Source: an uncultured Elusimicrobia bacterium | Lineage (GTDB): Bacteria; Elusimicrobiota; Elusimicrobia; Elusimicrobiales; UBA9959 | Direction of reading: 5' to 3' | Length of the DNA: 39,868 bases | NCBI GenBank assembly: GCA_903873295.1 | Contig: CAIQNV010000065.1 | Coordinates: forward strand, 1-39,868 | In this document: positions 24,344 through 32,379 of the stretch, in pieces | Position numbering within the stretch: the stretch's first letter is position 1 | Layout of the letters: each line of letters opens with the position of its first letter | Notes under the pieces: generated by a model | Databases searched by the model: none | What the model saw: the letters and a program-made list of their open reading frames with translations, nothing else | What the model was told of the DNA's origin: nothing | Program-made: the position numbers and the translations under genes

Positions 24344-24419
24344 AATATTCTCCATCCGAGAGGTAGTAAGCTGTCCGCTGTTGCGATGCTGCCGCTTAAA
24401 GTGCCGGGGGCGCGCCCCG

Positions 24420-25712
24420 TCATTCCCCTTCCAGGCCTACGCCGAGGTAGTTCTCCAAAGAAATTTTGCTGGTATTGGCGTCCCTGAGAAAGGCCAGCTG
24501 GTTAAGCTGGGCGGTCACCATGCCTTCTTCTATGGTCTCCAGGTCTATAAAGTTCATCTGGCCGGCCTGGTATTGTATCTGGGACTCTTTATATCTCTCC
24601 TCGTTCGCGCCGAGGATGTTGACGTTCGCGAGCGCTTTATCCTTCGCGTTCAGGAAGGAGTTGTATCCGGTAAGGATATTGCCCTCGAGAGTGTTTTTTA
24701 GGTCCCTGAGCGACTCTTCGCCGCTTTTGAGCGCCCAGTTCGCGGCTTTGGTGTTATAGGAAGTTATATTGCTGTAATTGAAGAGGGGCAGCCCGAGGCT
24801 CAGCCCCAGCGACCAGCCCCGGTTGCCGGGAAATTCGCTGCTTCCGGACCATCTCATGGACTGGCTGGCGGACAAAGTAGGATACAGGTCGAACTTGGCC
24901 GAAAGCAGCCGTTCCTTCAGGCTCTCGACGCTTTTTACCTGCAGAACCACCTGCGGGATATTTTCAATGAGCTTTTTAATGTCCCCGGCGGCAAGGGAAT
25001 ACTCCGGGGCCGCCAGCGCGGCTTTGGCGACGATAGGCCGGAACTCGGAAAAGCCCATATTATTAAGGAGGTCCTGGCGGGCGCTGTTGAGGCTGCGCTC
25101 GGCCTGGCGGACATTGGCTTTTGACTGTTCGGCCAGGGCGGCGGTGTAGAGCATATTGCCGCGCGATTCCCTGCCGCTGTCGTACTTCAGCTTTATAAGA
25201 TCGGAGTTATGCTGCCGGGTGACAAGGACCTTGTTCTGCACGGCCACGTTCTCCTGCGCGTAGACGAGGCCGACAAAAGAGGAATAGAGGGCCTGCCTCA
25301 GGCTGGCCGATTCGGTCCTGTAGCCGGCGTAGGCCTGGTCGTAGGTTATCTTCGAGCTTCTTATGGAGGAGAGGACCTTGAGGTCGAAGAGGGTCTCGCT
25401 GGCCGTCACGCCGGCGCTTACGCTGTTGGAGGGGGAAGAAGAATCCGACCCGCTCCTGCCTATGGAATGGGAGAGGCTCACTGACGGCAGAGCGCCGTTA
25501 TAGCTGGCCAGATAACTGTACCGGCTCTGCTCTATGGCCAGCTTTTTGGCCTTGAGCCCCGGATTGTTGTTCAGGGCCGCGCGGGCGCAGTCCTGCCAGG
25601 AAAGCTCCAGGGGGAGATCGGCGGCCGCGGCCGCTCCGGCGGCCAGCAGTAAAACGACAGGGAACGAGAGGAGTTTTTTGTAAATGGTCATATGTTTATG
25701 AAGAAGCGGCAT
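24420..25712 (-). CDS. TolC-like outer-membrane efflux protein
   Basis: A 430-residue outer-membrane factor. The signal peptide (hydrophobic core about 15-30, ending Ala-Ala-Ala-Ala-Asp) precedes the typical opening Leu-Ser-Trp-Gln-Asp-Cys-Ala-Arg-Ala-Ala-Leu-Asn-Asn-Asn-Pro. Two long coiled-coil helical OEP repeats follow, with the Tyr-Gln-Ala-Gly-Gln-Met-Asn-Phe-Ile-Asp-Leu motif near the end. It forms a trimeric outer-membrane and periplasmic tunnel. The Cys in the opening helix is not in a lipobox, so it is not a lipoprotein. An internal Met at codon 8 (25691) is an equally possible start. It heads the efflux operon, 76 bases before macA. Confidence 0.9.
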   Translation of the reverse strand: MPLLHKHMTIYKKLLSFPVVLLLAAGAAAAADLPLELSWQDCARAALNNNPGLKAKKLAIEQSRYSYLASYNGALPSVSLSHSIGRSGSDSSSPSNSVSAGVTASETLFDLKVLSSIRSSKITYDQAYAGYRTESASLRQALYSSFVGLVYAQENVAVQNKVLVTRQHNSDLIKLKYDSGRESRGNMLYTAALAEQSKANVRQAERSLNSARQDLLNNMGFSEFRPIVAKAALAAPEYSLAAGDIKKLIENIPQVVLQVKSVESLKERLLSAKFDLYPTLSASQSMRWSGSSEFPGNRGWSLGLSLGLPLFNYSNITSYNTKAANWALKSGEESLRDLKNTLEGNILTGYNSFLNAKDKALANVNILGANEERYKESQIQYQAGQMNFIDLETIEEGMVTAQLNQLAFLRDANTSKISLENYLGVGLEGE

Positions 25713-25752
25713 ACCTCTACAACGCGCCGGAGCCCGGTTTTATTGCATATAT

Positions 25753-25768
25753 TTTACCGAACGGTAAA
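25753..25768. promoter_or_regulatory. 16-bp palindrome upstream of the efflux operon, candidate repressor site
   Basis: TTTACCG and CGGTAAA form a perfect inverted repeat around AA, 40 bases before the TolC-like start. On the minus strand TAAAAT and TATATG, possible -10 boxes, lie in or next to it, so a bound protein would block transcription. The shape fits a dimeric TetR-type operator, though no regulator gene is adjacent. Confidence 0.5.
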
Positions 25769-25784
25769 TAAAATCGCCGTAAGG

Positions 25785-26942
25785 CTATTTTAGCTTTTCC
25801 TGGCCGGCGAAACTGCGCCCGAGCTTAAAGCCCGCCAATATTTCCCTGTCTTCCGCCGAGGGCGAGCCGGCGATATGCGAGGCGAGCGCCTCGCCCAGGC
25901 CGGGCCCGAGCATGAAGCCCTGGCCGCACATCCCGACCGCCAGGACATAGCCCGTCAGGGCCGCCGGGAAATCCACTATCGGGAAACCGTCCGGCGTCAT
26001 CGGGTACAGCCCGCGCCAGGTGCGGCGCACCTTCAGGCCGGCCAGGTTGGGCATCAGCGAGAGCATGCGTTTCGAGATCTCCGGCAGGAACTCCGAGGTG
26101 GAGCGCCTGTCGTGCCCGAAGATAGGCGGCTGGGGGGTAAGGCAGAAAACTATCTGGCCCTCCCAGTTCTGGTAGAAATAATAGTTCTTGGACTTGTCGC
26201 CGGGGCGGATGTCCACGACCATGGGCTCGAAAAACCGTTCCGCGGGCTCCGTTATACCGGCCTCGTGACAGTCGGGGTTTACCGGCACCTTCACCCCGGC
26301 CAGCTCCGACACCGCGGCGGCGTCGGCGCCGGCGGCGTTGACCACCCAGGCCGCGGCATACCGGCCCCGCGAAGTGAGCACGCCTTTAACCGCGCCTTTT
26401 TCGGACAGGAGCTCCTTTACGGGCTCCTTAAAATGGAACTCCGCCCCCAGCTTCGCGGCCCGGCGGTAAAAAGCGTTGACGCTCAGCAGCGGGGAAGCGG
26501 AGCCGTCTTCGGGTGCCCAAGTGCCGCCGCGCAGATCTTTGGCGGCTATGCCGGGCACCAGCTCGCGGATCTTCTCAGGGCTTGCCCAGTCTATGTTCAG
26601 CCCGAAGCCGCGCTGTATCTTAAGTAATTCTTTCAGCACTGCTTCGTCGCGCTCGGTATAAACGGGAAAAAGATAGCCGCCCTTTATCCAGCCTATGTCG
26701 TCGCCGTGTTTTTTATTCCAGGTGGAGAAGATCTCAAGGCTCCGGAGGCAAGCCTTGATCTTTGAACCGTCGGAATGGGTGGCGCGCACGCCGCCTATGG
26801 CGCATTTGTTCTGGCCCTGGCCCGGGGAGGCCTCCTTTTCCAGCACCAGCGTCTTAAGCTTCCGCTCCGCCAGCGCCAAAGCCAGCGGCGTCCCGATGCT
26901 GCCCGCGCCGATTATTATGACATCGTAATTCTCAACGGACAT
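25785..26942 (-). CDS. FAD-dependent oxidoreductase, beta subunit of a sarcosine oxidase/proline dehydrogenase-type complex
   Basis: A 385-residue DAO-fold flavoprotein. The N-terminal Rossmann motif is Gly-Ala-Gly-Ser-Ile-Gly (12-17), with an acidic Glu at the end of the second strand. The mid region has a His-bearing Gly-Val-Arg-Ala-Thr-His-Ser segment like the sarcosine oxidase beta flavin site. The C-terminus has the Arg-Thr-Trp-Arg-Gly-Leu-Tyr-Pro-Met-Thr-Pro-Asp-Gly-Phe-Pro-Ile motif of the DAO superfamily. The substrate is probably an amino acid or N-methyl amino acid (sarcosine, proline, hydroxyproline), oxidised at the C-N bond. GGAG lies about 6 bases before the ATG. It follows the multidomain alpha subunit gene by 15 bases in the same operon. 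Confidence 0.88.
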   Translation of the reverse strand: MSVENYDVIIIGAGSIGTPLALALAERKLKTLVLEKEASPGQGQNKCAIGGVRATHSDGSKIKACLRSLEIFSTWNKKHGDDIGWIKGGYLFPVYTERDEAVLKELLKIQRGFGLNIDWASPEKIRELVPGIAAKDLRGGTWAPEDGSASPLLSVNAFYRRAAKLGAEFHFKEPVKELLSEKGAVKGVLTSRGRYAAAWVVNAAGADAAAVSELAGVKVPVNPDCHEAGITEPAERFFEPMVVDIRPGDKSKNYYFYQNWEGQIVFCLTPQPPIFGHDRRSTSEFLPEISKRMLSLMPNLAGLKVRRTWRGLYPMTPDGFPIVDFPAALTGYVLAVGMCGQGFMLGPGLGEALASHIAGSPSAEDREILAGFKLGRSFAGQEKLK

Positions 26943-26957
26943 GTTGTCTCCATTTCC

Positions 26958-29054
26958 CTAAAACCCGCTCCAGCTGGCTTTTTCATCGGCCTCGGTGAGA
27001 CACTTCGCGCCGGAGAACGCGCCGAGCGGCGCCTCCACGAACAGGGGGCGCTTCGTGAACGCGGTAATTTCTCCGGGGGGCACGCCCTCGCTCCTGAAAA
27101 TATTGACGAGCAGCGTGGAGCAGGTCTTGGAGCCGCAGGCGCCCATGCCCGCCCGCGTTACCGCCTTGAGCTGGTTCAGGTCGCGGATGCCGGAGCGTAT
27201 GGCCCGGCGCACCTCGCCCAGGCTGACGCGCTCGCAGCGGCAGATCATAGTCTCGTCGTCGGCCTTCGACAGCTCCGCGGCGGACTTTACCCCGGCTTCG
27301 GCGGGATAAAGCTTCAGGGAGGCGGCCAGGTCCGCCGTCTCCGGCGAGGCCCGCACTATCACTATCAGCGTGTTCTCCGCCTTGAAATCCTTAACATCCA
27401 GCACCACGGACTCGCCCAGGTCCGCGCCCTCCCAGCCGGCAAGGCGCACTCTGTCGCCCTTCTTCACCAGGCCGCGGCCTATTTCGAAGGGCAGGGCCAC
27501 CGAAGGATTTTTAGCGTCTTTCCTGTAATCCACCATCGTCACGGCGAGCCCCGGGCAGATAAGCAGGCACTTGAAGCAGCCGATGCAGTCGCCCGTGAAC
27601 CGCGGGACGGTCATGATGCTGTCGCCAGAAAGCTGTATCGATTTTTTCGGGCAGACGGTGACGCAGGGATTGCAGGGGATCTCCTGGCAGCAGTGCAGAA
27701 CCGGGTAGACCGGCTTCGCGTGGTTCTTGGCTGCCGGGGCCTCGGTGGCGCCGGGCCGTGATTTAAGCACCTCCAGCCTGTCGAACCAGAACTGCGGCAC
27801 CGGGGCGGCCATCACACCGAGGGCTTTCAAAACCTTATGCGCGGTGATCTTGCCGCTGAACATGGCGGCGGACGCCTCCGCTATCTCCTCCGCGTCGCCG
27901 CAGATGAAAGAGTCCATGCCGGCCTCCTGCGCCTGGGCGTGGAACTCGTCTACGGAATTCAGGCCCACGGCGATGAGCAGGGTGTCGGCCTTGAAAGTCT
28001 TTTCCGTGCCCGGCAGGGGCTTGAACTTCGCGTCCACGCCGGCGATGGTCACGGTCTCAAGCCCGTCTTTGCCGTCGGCGCGCAGGATGGTGTGGCGGGT
28101 GTGGACCGGCACGCCCAGCCGCTTTATCTTATCGGCGTGGACCTTGTAGCCGCCGCATTCGGCCTGCGCTTCGATAAGCCCCACCACCTGTATGCCGGCC
28201 TGCAGCGCGTGGTAGGCCGCTATCAGCCCCACGTTGCCGCCGCCGACGATGAACAGCCTTTCGGCCGGCCGCACCAGGTCCCGGTTCACCAGCGTCTGGA
28301 AAGCGCCCGCGCCGTAAACCCCGGGCAGCGTGTTGCCGGGAAAAGCCAGGCTTTTCTCGCGCGCGCCCGTGGCGTTGATTATCGTTCTGGGCTTTATAAG
28401 ATAATAGCTGCCGCCGCGCAGGACTCCGACTTTCTTATCGGAGAAAACGGCCAGGCAGACGGCGTCGGGCCAGGCTTTAACCGACGGATATTCTTTCAGC
28501 TGCCGCCCGAGTTTTTCCGCGATGTCGATGCCGCGCGTGCCGGCGTAGCAGTCCTCCACGGAGCCGAAGAATTTATGGGTCTGCAGGACCAGCTTGCCGC
28601 CGAACCCGGCCTTGTCGTCTATTATCAGGGTGTTGACGTTGAGCTTGCCGAGCTCCGCCGCGGCGGCCAGGCCGGAGGGCCCGCCGCCTATTATCAGCGC
28701 GTCCGTTTCCAGCTCCTCCACCCGGCCGAACCCGACCAGGCAGGAGCCCCGCGGCAGCCTGGCCTCGCCGCGCAGGGTTTCCACCTTCAGGCCCTCGCGC
28801 ACGGGGGTCACGCAGGACTTCACCGCGAGCCCGTCGGCGATGACGGAGCACTGCGCGCACTGTCCGTTGGCGCAGAAGATGCCCTGCGGCGCGGAATCCT
28901 TCTTGTGGCGGCTGAAAATCTTGATGCCGTTGGCGTAGAGCGCGCTCGAGATCATCTCGCCCTCGAGCCCGGAGCAGGGCCTGCCGTCAAACGTGAAGTT
29001 CACCGCGGCGCGCGCGCCGGGCTGGAGCACGGGATGTTCTATTATTCTTTCCAT
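26958..29054 (-). CDS. Fused alpha/gamma/delta subunit of a sarcosine oxidase/proline dehydrogenase-type complex
   Basis: A 698-residue protein combining four electron-carrier modules. (1) An N-terminal 2Fe-2S domain with Cys61, Cys66, Cys69 and Cys81. (2) A pyridine-nucleotide-disulfide-type domain with Gly-Gly-Gly-Pro-Ser-Gly (123-128) for FAD and a second Val-Gly-Gly-Gly-Asn-Val-Gly site for a nucleotide. (3) A ferredoxin with two 4Fe-4S-type cysteine sets (about 470-520). (4) A C-terminal BFD-like 2Fe-2S domain starting Cys-Arg-Cys-Glu-Arg-Val. In the known archaeal proline dehydrogenase PDH1 and bacterial HcnABC-type enzymes these are separate subunits. The flavoprotein beta subunit follows 15 bases downstream, so electrons from the amino acid would pass through this chain to NAD(P) or a quinone. 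Confidence 0.88.
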   Translation of the reverse strand: MERIIEHPVLQPGARAAVNFTFDGRPCSGLEGEMISSALYANGIKIFSRHKKDSAPQGIFCANGQCAQCSVIADGLAVKSCVTPVREGLKVETLRGEARLPRGSCLVGFGRVEELETDALIIGGGPSGLAAAAELGKLNVNTLIIDDKAGFGGKLVLQTHKFFGSVEDCYAGTRGIDIAEKLGRQLKEYPSVKAWPDAVCLAVFSDKKVGVLRGGSYYLIKPRTIINATGAREKSLAFPGNTLPGVYGAGAFQTLVNRDLVRPAERLFIVGGGNVGLIAAYHALQAGIQVVGLIEAQAECGGYKVHADKIKRLGVPVHTRHTILRADGKDGLETVTIAGVDAKFKPLPGTEKTFKADTLLIAVGLNSVDEFHAQAQEAGMDSFICGDAEEIAEASAAMFSGKITAHKVLKALGVMAAPVPQFWFDRLEVLKSRPGATEAPAAKNHAKPVYPVLHCCQEIPCNPCVTVCPKKSIQLSGDSIMTVPRFTGDCIGCFKCLLICPGLAVTMVDYRKDAKNPSVALPFEIGRGLVKKGDRVRLAGWEGADLGESVVLDVKDFKAENTLIVIVRASPETADLAASLKLYPAEAGVKSAAELSKADDETMICRCERVSLGEVRRAIRSGIRDLNQLKAVTRAGMGACGSKTCSTLLVNIFRSEGVPPGEITAFTKRPLFVEAPLGAFSGAKCLTEADEKASWSGF

Positions 29055-29117
29055 GATATCAGGGCGGGCTGGCGGCCGCCCCTTCCTTTTTTATTATAGT
29101 ACAATAAAAAAAACCCC

Positions 29118-31718
29118 ATGGCTAAACCCGGCTGGAAAACTTTTTGTTCCAAGCGCCTGTTCTGGTGCGCCGCCGCTCCGGCGGCGGGGCTGGCGGCCCT
29201 GACTTTTTTTGGCAGGGCGCCCGCCTCGGTGCAGAACTTCGCCTATTACGCCGACCGCGGCGAGCTGCTTTTTCACGCCATCGGCGGCAAGGCCGTCAGC
29301 TACAGCATGCCGCTGCTGAGCCTGCTGGCTTCGGCCGCGCGGCATTTCGCTTTTAGCCCGGAGTGGCCCGCCAGAGCCGCGGCCCCGCTGCTGTGCCTGG
29401 CTGCCTACGGCCTGGGTGCGCGCCGGGGCGGGCGGGCGCGCGGCGCGCTTTTCGCGCTGGCGGCCGCGGCCGCCGCGTTCACCTGCGCCGCCCCCGAAGC
29501 CGAGCAGGTCGTCTACTCTTTTTTTCTGCTGGTATTCCTCAGCCTGGAGCTGCTGAGGCAGGCCGGCGGGGGGCTATCGCTTTCGGCCGCGGCCGGCCTG
29601 GCCGCCGGGGCGTCCCTGCTTATCCGGTCGCCGCTGTTCGCTTTTCCGCCGCTGGCGGTTTTATTCCACTATCTTTCCGGCAAGCCGAAAGCGGGCAAAT
29701 GGCTGCTGACCTCGGCCCTGTTCCTGGTCTGCGCCTACCTGCCGCTGGCGCCGTGGGCGCGGCTTAACTACGACCAGTTCGGGCGGCTTATCCTTTTCGA
29801 GGAAGGACGCCCCGCCTGCAATATCATAACGGGGGCCAGCGGCATAGTTTATACCATAGAGGGCGACGCCAGGGCCTTCGCCGGACTGTCCAACACCGAA
29901 AGCGTCTATCCCTGGGCCGTAAAAACGGTTCTCGCGAACCCGGGCCGTTACGCCGCCTCCGTGGTTAAGCGGGCCTGGCGGGTGTTTCTTATGTTCCCGC
30001 TGCTCTTTCTGCTGGCCGGGGCCGGCTTGTTTCTAAGCCGCAGAGATCCGGAGGCGCGTCTGCTGGCCTTTTTCAGCGCGTATTTCATCGGTATCCATTG
30101 CCTGCTTTCAATAGAGGAGCGCTATTTCTACCCGCTGCGCTATGTGCTGGCCCTGCTTGCGGCCGGCGGGGCCTGGGAGCTGTTAAGGAGCGCCGGCCTG
30201 GCCGCGCAGGAGCGGGGTAAGGATCATTTTACCGCGCCGCTTTTCGCTCTTATCTTCGCGGTTGCCGCCGGGACACTGGCAGTGGTTTGGCGCTACCCCG
30301 CCGAAGCCGGGCTGCCCCTTATAACCGTAACCCGGGAATTGGACAAATATCCTTCGGACCCCTGGCTGCACAGGAAAAAAGGGGAGCTCCTGCTTTCGCT
30401 TGACCTGACGGCGCCGGGGCTGGAAAGTCTGGAGCGGGCCTGCGCGCTGTCCGGCGAGCTGGACCTTTGCTATATCACCGGCGCGCTTAAAGCCGCCGAA
30501 CCGCGGGACCCGCCCCGGCTGGAGAATTATTACGAGCTGCTGCTGGTCAGGCTTATGCGCGAGCTTGAGCTGGGCCGGGAAGCGGCGGCGCGCGAAACCC
30601 TGGCCGCCGCGCTGGAAGACTGGCTGGGGGAAAAGAACTCCATAAAAGGCGTACAGTTCAAAGAGGATTCGCGGAACCTGGCCAGGCTTAAGGAAAGCAA
30701 TAAAACTTTCTGGGACCTGGATATAGCCGCCGCGCTGGCTTACCTGCCGCCGGAGAAACGCGGCGAAGCTTTGAACAGGCTTTCTAAGTTTACGCCCTTA
30801 ACGCCAAAACTGCGCGCGATAATGCTGCGGCATAGCGGCAAGCTGTCGGCGGAGGAAACCAGGGAACTGGCGGCGCTGGAAAAAACCCTGGCGCCGGAGC
30901 TGCCGGAGGTTGAATTCGACTGGAACGGACCCGCGCGGGGACTGGCCGCCGAACTGCTGCGCGGCGACGCGCCGCCTTCCGGCGCGGAAGGCCCGCTGGG
31001 CCTGCTGCTGGCGCTCGGCCTCGGCCCGGAAAGAACCGTTTCAGCTTTCGGCTCTTACGGCGCACCTGACCGGGGGGCCGCCCGGGCGGCGGCCGCGGTT
31101 TGGCTGGCCGCCTCGGCAGGGATGGACTATACCCGGCAGGCGCGGGCCCTGGCTGAAACGGACCCGGATAATTTCGCTTATGCCCTGATACTGCTGAAAG
31201 CGGAAGCTTTCAGCCCGGCGGCGCTTAAAGAGGCCGCGGAAAACCTCAAAAGACATTCCTATCCGCTGGCCGCCGGGGCGCAGGCCTGCGCGCAGAAAGG
31301 CGACTTTCCGGCGGCGGAAACTTTGGCCCGCGCGGCGGCGCGCGCGGGGAAGCTCACAGAAACCGGCTGGAGCGCGGCGCTCTTCGCCCTGCAGAGCGCG
31401 GGGCGGCACAAGGCCGGACTTGAAACGGCGGAGCTGGCCCTGAGCGAACATCCCGGCTCCGCGCAGCTCCTGAACGACCGGGGAGTGGAGAAACTTCTTT
31501 CCGGCGACGCCACAGGCGCGCGGGAGGATTTTGAAGCCGCGGTCAGAGCGGAGCCCGCTAACTTTTCCGCCCTTATGAACCTGGGCGCCGCGCTGGAAGC
31601 CGCGGCTGAAAAAAGAAAAGCCGCGGAAATTTACGGGAGCGCGGCCCTAACCGCTCCCCCCGGCCCCGGAAAACTGGCCGCGGAACGTTCCCTTGGAAGG
31701 TTGAAAGCCAGGCCCTGA
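29118..31718 (+). CDS. GT-C-type membrane protein with C-terminal TPR-like repeats
   Basis: An 866-residue protein. The N-terminal half (about 1-410) has roughly ten hydrophobic segments and resembles PMT/ArnT-like GT-C glycosyltransferases. It has an acidic Tyr-Ala-Asp-Arg-Gly-Glu loop after TM1 and an Ile-Glu-Glu-Arg-Tyr-Phe-Tyr-Pro motif in the late loop. The C-terminal half (about 425-866) is alpha-helical, alanine-rich and repetitive; its last 120 residues are recognisable TPRs (Leu-Asn-Asp-Arg-Gly-Val-Glu, Asn-Leu-Gly-Ala-Ala-Leu-Glu). A role in adding a lipid-linked sugar to an exported protein or glycan is inferred from the fold. It is divergent from the dehydrogenase operon. TATAGT/TACAAT boxes lie at 29095-29105, and there is no Shine-Dalgarno sequence before the ATG. 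Confidence 0.78.
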   Translation: MAKPGWKTFCSKRLFWCAAAPAAGLAALTFFGRAPASVQNFAYYADRGELLFHAIGGKAVSYSMPLLSLLASAARHFAFSPEWPARAAAPLLCLAAYGLGARRGGRARGALFALAAAAAAFTCAAPEAEQVVYSFFLLVFLSLELLRQAGGGLSLSAAAGLAAGASLLIRSPLFAFPPLAVLFHYLSGKPKAGKWLLTSALFLVCAYLPLAPWARLNYDQFGRLILFEEGRPACNIITGASGIVYTIEGDARAFAGLSNTESVYPWAVKTVLANPGRYAASVVKRAWRVFLMFPLLFLLAGAGLFLSRRDPEARLLAFFSAYFIGIHCLLSIEERYFYPLRYVLALLAAGGAWELLRSAGLAAQERGKDHFTAPLFALIFAVAAGTLAVVWRYPAEAGLPLITVTRELDKYPSDPWLHRKKGELLLSLDLTAPGLESLERACALSGELDLCYITGALKAAEPRDPPRLENYYELLLVRLMRELELGREAAARETLAAALEDWLGEKNSIKGVQFKEDSRNLARLKESNKTFWDLDIAAALAYLPPEKRGEALNRLSKFTPLTPKLRAIMLRHSGKLSAEETRELAALEKTLAPELPEVEFDWNGPARGLAAELLRGDAPPSGAEGPLGLLLALGLGPERTVSAFGSYGAPDRGAARAAAAVWLAASAGMDYTRQARALAETDPDNFAYALILLKAEAFSPAALKEAAENLKRHSYPLAAGAQACAQKGDFPAAETLARAAARAGKLTETGWSAALFALQSAGRHKAGLETAELALSEHPGSAQLLNDRGVEKLLSGDATGAREDFEAAVRAEPANFSALMNLGAALEAAAEKRKAAEIYGSAALTAPPGPGKLAAERSLGRLKARP

Positions 31719-31723
31719 TTCTT

Positions 31724-31732
31724 TGATATAAT
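31724..31732 (+). promoter_or_regulatory. Extended -10 promoter of the 31753 gene
   Basis: TGATATAAT is a perfect TGn-TATAAT extended -10 element. It predicts a start near 31739 and a short leader containing the GGAGGGG ribosome site at 31743-31749. Confidence 0.6.
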
Positions 31733-31752
31733 TGAGATACATGGAGGGGACA

Positions 31753-32292
31753 ATGAAAAAAATCATCCTTACAGCGGTCTGCGGCCTTTTTGCCGCCAAC
31801 CTTAGCGCGGCGGAGAAACTTAATTTCTCCGATGCCGCTTTTGCGACACAGCTCAGCGCCGCGGTCGCGGCGCCCGCGGTTAAAATGCCGGAAGTTCAGA
31901 AACCGGCCCGCGCCAGAGCGGGCCGCTACGTGCAGGTTTCCGGCTACGTGACCCTGAACGGCAGCGGCTTTCTCAACGGCACCGGCACCGGCGCCAGTTA
32001 TACCTCGGTAACGCTGAACGGCTGGGCCTCGTTCAGGGATTCCAGCGGCCAGGTGACCAGCAACAACTCCTACATCAGCGTGCCAGCCTCGATGTGGATC
32101 TACCCCAATCAATACGTCTCCCAGACCGTCTGGCCGAATGTCTACGCTCAGTTCAGCTACAAAGGCAAGCCCGCCGGCTCGACCTCGATGTCAGGCAGCA
32201 TCATGGTGTCCGGCTGGCCGAGCGGCAACTACGTCTCGCTCAACGGCTCGGGCTACCTCAGCGGTTCCATCTACGTTGAAGACGCCGAATAA
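31753..32292 (+). CDS. Small secreted Gly/Ser-rich protein of unknown function
   Basis: A 179-residue exported protein. The ATG at 31753 has a strong GGAGGGG 3 bases upstream, and the signal peptide (Lys-Lys-Ile-Ile-Leu-Thr) ends near Leu-Ser-Ala-Ala. After an Ala-rich linker, the mature part is beta-rich with an internal echo: Val-Ser-Gly-Tyr-Val-Thr-Leu-Asn-Gly-Ser-Gly-Phe-Leu near the start, and Tyr-Val-Ser-Leu-Asn-Gly-Ser-Gly-Tyr-Leu near the end. There is no cysteine in the mature part and no recognised domain. It could be a small surface or matrix protein. Its own strong promoter and terminator mark it as a monocistronic unit that may be highly expressed. Confidence 0.75.
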   Translation: MKKIILTAVCGLFAANLSAAEKLNFSDAAFATQLSAAVAAPAVKMPEVQKPARARAGRYVQVSGYVTLNGSGFLNGTGTGASYTSVTLNGWASFRDSSGQVTSNNSYISVPASMWIYPNQYVSQTVWPNVYAQFSYKGKPAGSTSMSGSIMVSGWPSGNYVSLNGSGYLSGSIYVEDAE

Positions 32293-32338
32293 CAGGGCCC
32301 GCGCCGCGGAACCCGTGCCGCGGGACACGGAGAAAAGG

Positions 32339-32368
32339 GCGGCTTTAAAAAGCCGCTCTTTTTGTTTT
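32339..32368 (+). terminator. Rho-independent terminator of the 31753 gene
   Basis: GCGGCTTT and AAAGCCGC form an 8-bp stem followed by TCTTTTTGTTTT. It lies between the stop at 32292 and the folD start. Confidence 0.8.
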
Positions 32369-32373
32369 AAGAT
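32368..32373 (+). promoter_or_regulatory. Candidate -10 box, possibly leaderless start of folD
   Basis: TAAGAT lies exactly six bases before the ATG at 32380, inside the T-rich tail of the preceding terminator. No good Shine-Dalgarno sequence is present. Confidence 0.35.
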
Positions 32374-32379
32374 ATAACC

